64,000 nt of DNA from Nitrospirillum amazonense. Its GTDB lineage: Bacteria; Pseudomonadota; Alphaproteobacteria; Azospirillales; Azospirillaceae. The translations under genes and the position numbers were made by a program. Where the stretch lies: contig NZ_VITV01000002.1 in the NCBI RefSeq assembly GCF_007828035.1, positions 675,591 to 739,590 on the forward strand, in the 5' to 3' direction. The notes beneath the pieces are model-generated. The model did not search any database and had not been told where the DNA came from. It was given only the letters and a program-made list of their open reading frames with translations. Positions within the stretch are counted from its first letter, which is position 1. Each line of letters starts with the position of its first letter. Below, piece by piece: positions 62,501 to 64,000 of the stretch.

Positions 62501-62766
62501 AGCGTGGTGTGCGCCACCCCGCCGATGATCTTCACCGTGATGTCCAGGTTGCCGATGGTCAGCGCATGGGTGGGCTGGGCGCCCCCGGGCGCCATATAAT
62601 TGCGGGCGACCAATTCGGGACTATAGGTCCGGGCCGGTGCTGGTGCTGCCCCACCCGTGCGCGCCCAGAACAGCAGCCCCAGGAAGACCGCCAGCGTCAG
62701 CAGCACCCAGACCGCACGACCCATGCCCCAGCGCCCGATCAGCCTGTCGCGCATTCCATCCCCCAT
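59533..62766 (-). CDS. Membrane-anchored VIT / VWA / DUF2135 protein
   Basis: A 1077-residue envelope protein. An N-terminal membrane helix (about residues 16-36) precedes a VIT domain (about 45-170, TLPLVTLDP and VEFATPIGTD strands), a VWA-like domain with a DRSLS metal-site motif (about 295), a Pro/Ala-rich linker with TonB-like proline runs around 620-720, a VVVTGSR motif at about 722, a TPR-like helical part and a C-terminal DUF2135-type beta domain (WNVDATDMDLWVDEPSGE). VIT/VWA proteins of this kind are implied in protein-protein contacts at the envelope or inter-alpha-trypsin-inhibitor-like adhesion; no enzyme activity is claimed. Confidence 0.8.
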   Translation of the reverse strand: MGDGMRDRLIGRWGMGRAVWVLLTLAVFLGLLFWARTGGAAPAPARTYSPELVARNYMAPGGAQPTHALTIGNLDITVKIIGGVAHTTLSATFANPTAAAVEGDFTLDLPAGSIVTGYALDVNGQMADGVLVAKRAATLAYQKQVRRGVDPGLAEVTRDNAFRTHVFPIFPNRGRIVRVEFATPIGTDQPYTLPLVTLDPVAKVNLLVIDVDAAAAPALAGPDGLDLRWAPGTGGLEARASASGVTLGGALTIGGMPPVAPVVLTRHHSGDTFFEVNAAVPGGVNGGAKPTGRVRVYWDRSLSRQDAAPAELELLQRYLAAIGPKVVDVVLFADDTPRVLSFGSATAADEAMGALRAVSYGGATSLQGVLKAAPAPADACLFFSDGRVTLDAYQAERVNCPLFTLSSGAGADHGFLAALARKSGGEHLDLRARGVDAVLARLTSPASRAIDVKAADGTALDYTVLPAAPDWVRVVGRAPPSLGAVKVTLADGRGLSFDLDDLPTAADDALGALWAADRVADMTASDRPDQKAAVGFARRYGVAGGGAVFLVLERLQDYVDADIAPPDSLGKDLQNQFAAAQARAQQIKDIAAANRLGQVVTAWQEQKDWWAGRKPAPPPAPPPVPAPSHRESPPPPHIIQDTTTVRSPPPVANSITTAKPPIVAPPPAPIAAPPAPPPQAVQPPAFAPPVEVNIEAPPPPVMAPLSSVGPTPRAPIAGRAADQVVVTGSRANGQSGGGQSGGDSAGAIEVAPWDPNRPYIREIKEHLADAEEFRAAVTAQAARYGSLPAFYLDVAELLFRNGKAAEAASMALSALELPSADTGTLIIVADDLMRFGQEDRAIWLYEKVLYLDGDRPQPRRSLALALIERAERAAKRGVPAASVRADYERAMRLLNEVITRIWSPAYNGIEMVALMEANRILPRLEKLGVRAIPLDPRLRDKLDVDLRVVLEWNVDATDMDLWVDEPSGERAIYNHPRTAIGGRLSHDMTQGYGPEEYLLRRAPNGEYTISANIYRTDRLNPNGPITVRAHLYRNYQRVAEEVQVMQIELKPGEDGTRVVGRVTVGGGGAAVGASQGP

Positions 62767-62929
62767 TTATGCAATACTGTAACGGTCCCGCGCCCCACCG
62801 CGCAAGGCCGCCACCCCGGGACTTGGCACCCGGAATCGTGGAACAGGATTGCCAGGATCATGCACGCCGGAATGTGGCGGACATAAGGCCCCTTTCGCCC
62901 CTTCGTTGAAAAAGCGCCAGCCCTCTGCG

Positions 62930-64000
62930 CTACCCTACACGCAGTGCCAGGCGGCACAGCGCCCGCACGTCCGTCACGGCCTCGATGCCGGCCACCTGGT
63001 CGGCCAAGCGGTGCGCCTGCCCGTCCGGCAGCGTGCCCGCCAGATGCAGGAACTTGGCGCGCAGGCGGTCGTCATCGGCGCCGATCAGGCTGGTGTCGCA
63101 GCGCGCCTCGCGGCGCGATCCGTCAGCCAACGTGACCTCCACCGCCGTCAGGTCGGCCGGCCAGTCCCGGGGCCCGAACGCCACCGTCACCCGGTCCCGC
63201 AGGGCGACCAGACCCGGCCGGGCCGTCACGGCATCGGTGAACAGCCCGGGCCTGCCGGTATCCGCGCCCGACAGGGCCAGGGCCGCGACGAAACGCAGGC
63301 TGAATTTCGCCTCCGTCCCCGTCGCCGGGGCGGCGATGTTGCACATCCGGTCGGCACCGGCATCCACGGTCAGGCGGACCTGCCGCACATCCGTTGGCTC
63401 CAAACCCTGGGCGCGCAGTGCTGCGATCGCCTCGATGGCGCCATGGGTCCCGAAGCAGGAGGCGTGGTACTTGAAGGAATTGCGGTTCAGCTCATGGCCG
63501 TCCCAAATGATGGGGCCGGCGGGGATGGCGGATTGGGTGGCGGCATAGCCCTGGGGCGCCTCCAGGATGTCGATGCGGCTGGAAATGCCTGCCTCAGCCC
63601 ACAGGGCGGCGCACAGCCCGGCCTCGGCCGCTCGGCCGGCATGGATGGGCTTGGCCATGGTGCCGAATTGCGCCTTCAGCCCCGCCGCCTGCGACGCCGC
63701 CAGGCCGTAGGCGCGGGCGGTCGCCTCCTCATCCAGGCCCAGCAGGTGCGCGCAGGCGGCGGCGGCCCCTAGGGCGCCCAGGGTGCCGGTCATGTGGAAC
63801 CCACGATCATAGGGACCCGCCCCCAGCCAGCACCCGATCATGCCCGCCGCCTCATATCCGGCGACGAAGGCCGCCATCACCGCCCCACCCCCCAACCCAC
63901 GCTCCTCCGCCAGCGCCAGCAGCGGCGGCAGGATGACGGTGGTGGGGTGGACATGCATGGCCAGCGAGACGTCGTCATAGTCCAGCGCATGGCCCGCCAC
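62930..64000 (-). CDS. MmgE/PrpD family protein, 3' part (5' end beyond the window)
   Basis: The C-terminal 356 residues of a MmgE/PrpD-family protein, related to 2-methylcitrate dehydratase of propionate metabolism and aconitate-type lyases. The visible part includes HALDYDDVSLAMHVHPTT, the FHMTGTLGALGAA region and NSFKYHASCFGTH. The N-terminal 100 or so residues lie past 64000. The family also includes immune-responsive gene homologues and itaconate enzymes, so the substrate is not certain. Bases 62767-62929 between this stop and the VIT gene hold no gene. Confidence 0.87.
   Translation of the reverse strand: MAGHALDYDDVSLAMHVHPTTVILPPLLALAEERGLGGGAVMAAFVAGYEAAGMIGCWLGAGPYDRGFHMTGTLGALGAAAACAHLLGLDEEATARAYGLAASQAAGLKAQFGTMAKPIHAGRAAEAGLCAALWAEAGISSRIDILEAPQGYAATQSAIPAGPIIWDGHELNRNSFKYHASCFGTHGAIEAIAALRAQGLEPTDVRQVRLTVDAGADRMCNIAAPATGTEAKFSLRFVAALALSGADTGRPGLFTDAVTARPGLVALRDRVTVAFGPRDWPADLTAVEVTLADGSRREARCDTSLIGADDDRLRAKFLHLAGTLPDGQAHRLADQVAGIEAVTDVRALCRLALRVG

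Overview
The window is 64 kb of GC-rich, gene-dense alphaproteobacterial chromosome. CckA-type hybrid kinase next to the flagellar export genes, MotE and a DUF6468 protein in the motor operon, a GTTC-type SOS half-site pattern before recA, and several DUF/VIT/CoxE proteins point to the Rhodospirillales, most likely an Azospirillaceae relative (Azospirillum, Niveispirillum, Nitrospirillum). This taxonomic call is an inference from gene content. No prophage, transposase, CRISPR array, rRNA or tRNA was recognised.

Layout: 1-428 is the 5' part of an isocitrate dehydrogenase gene. 654-8794 holds a CoxE-like VWA gene and its usual partner, a MoxR-type AAA+ ATPase, separated by about 6 kb that contains an orphan solute-binding protein, two chemoreceptors and a secreted unknown. 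8949-17551 contains alaS, a disordered unknown, a DUF2867 gene, recA and cckA. 17668-23410 is flagellar export and rod: flhB, fliR, fliQ, fliE, flgC, flgB read leftward from a convincing sigma54-type site, and an FlhB-C-terminus homologue, a small helical protein, fliO and fliP read rightward. 24018-33463 is the motor/chemotaxis block, all leftward: fliL, fliM (sigma54-type site), DUF6468, motE, cheZ, two MotB-like proteins and a 1147-residue TPR protein.

33634-44914 is housekeeping and metabolism: VOC protein, flavin amine oxidase, prfC, an RNA helicase, a serine hydrolase divergent from a MarR regulator, an unknown, an LrgA/LrgB pair and a TPR-methyltransferase. 45381-51512 has a lytic transglycosylase with a structured leader, rlmJ, a second cheZ, two divergent NarL/FixJ-type regulators and an OmpA-like porin. 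51853-64000 has secreted unknowns, a ROK sugar kinase, an HTH/disordered protein, small membrane proteins, an ArsC-family reductase, an HxlR/PRISE-reductase divergent pair, a large VIT/VWA/DUF2135 envelope protein and the 3' part of an MmgE/PrpD gene.

The most unusual signals are (i) a dispersed intergenic element of about 120 bp (three copies plus a remnant) whose hairpins keep their loops while the stems co-vary, (ii) a tandem MotB-like pair in which only one member keeps the proton-channel aspartate, in one operon with a large AMIN/TPR-like protein, (iii) sigma54-type promoters for the flagellar operons, and (iv) structured leaders before the transglycosylase, helicase and OmpA genes.
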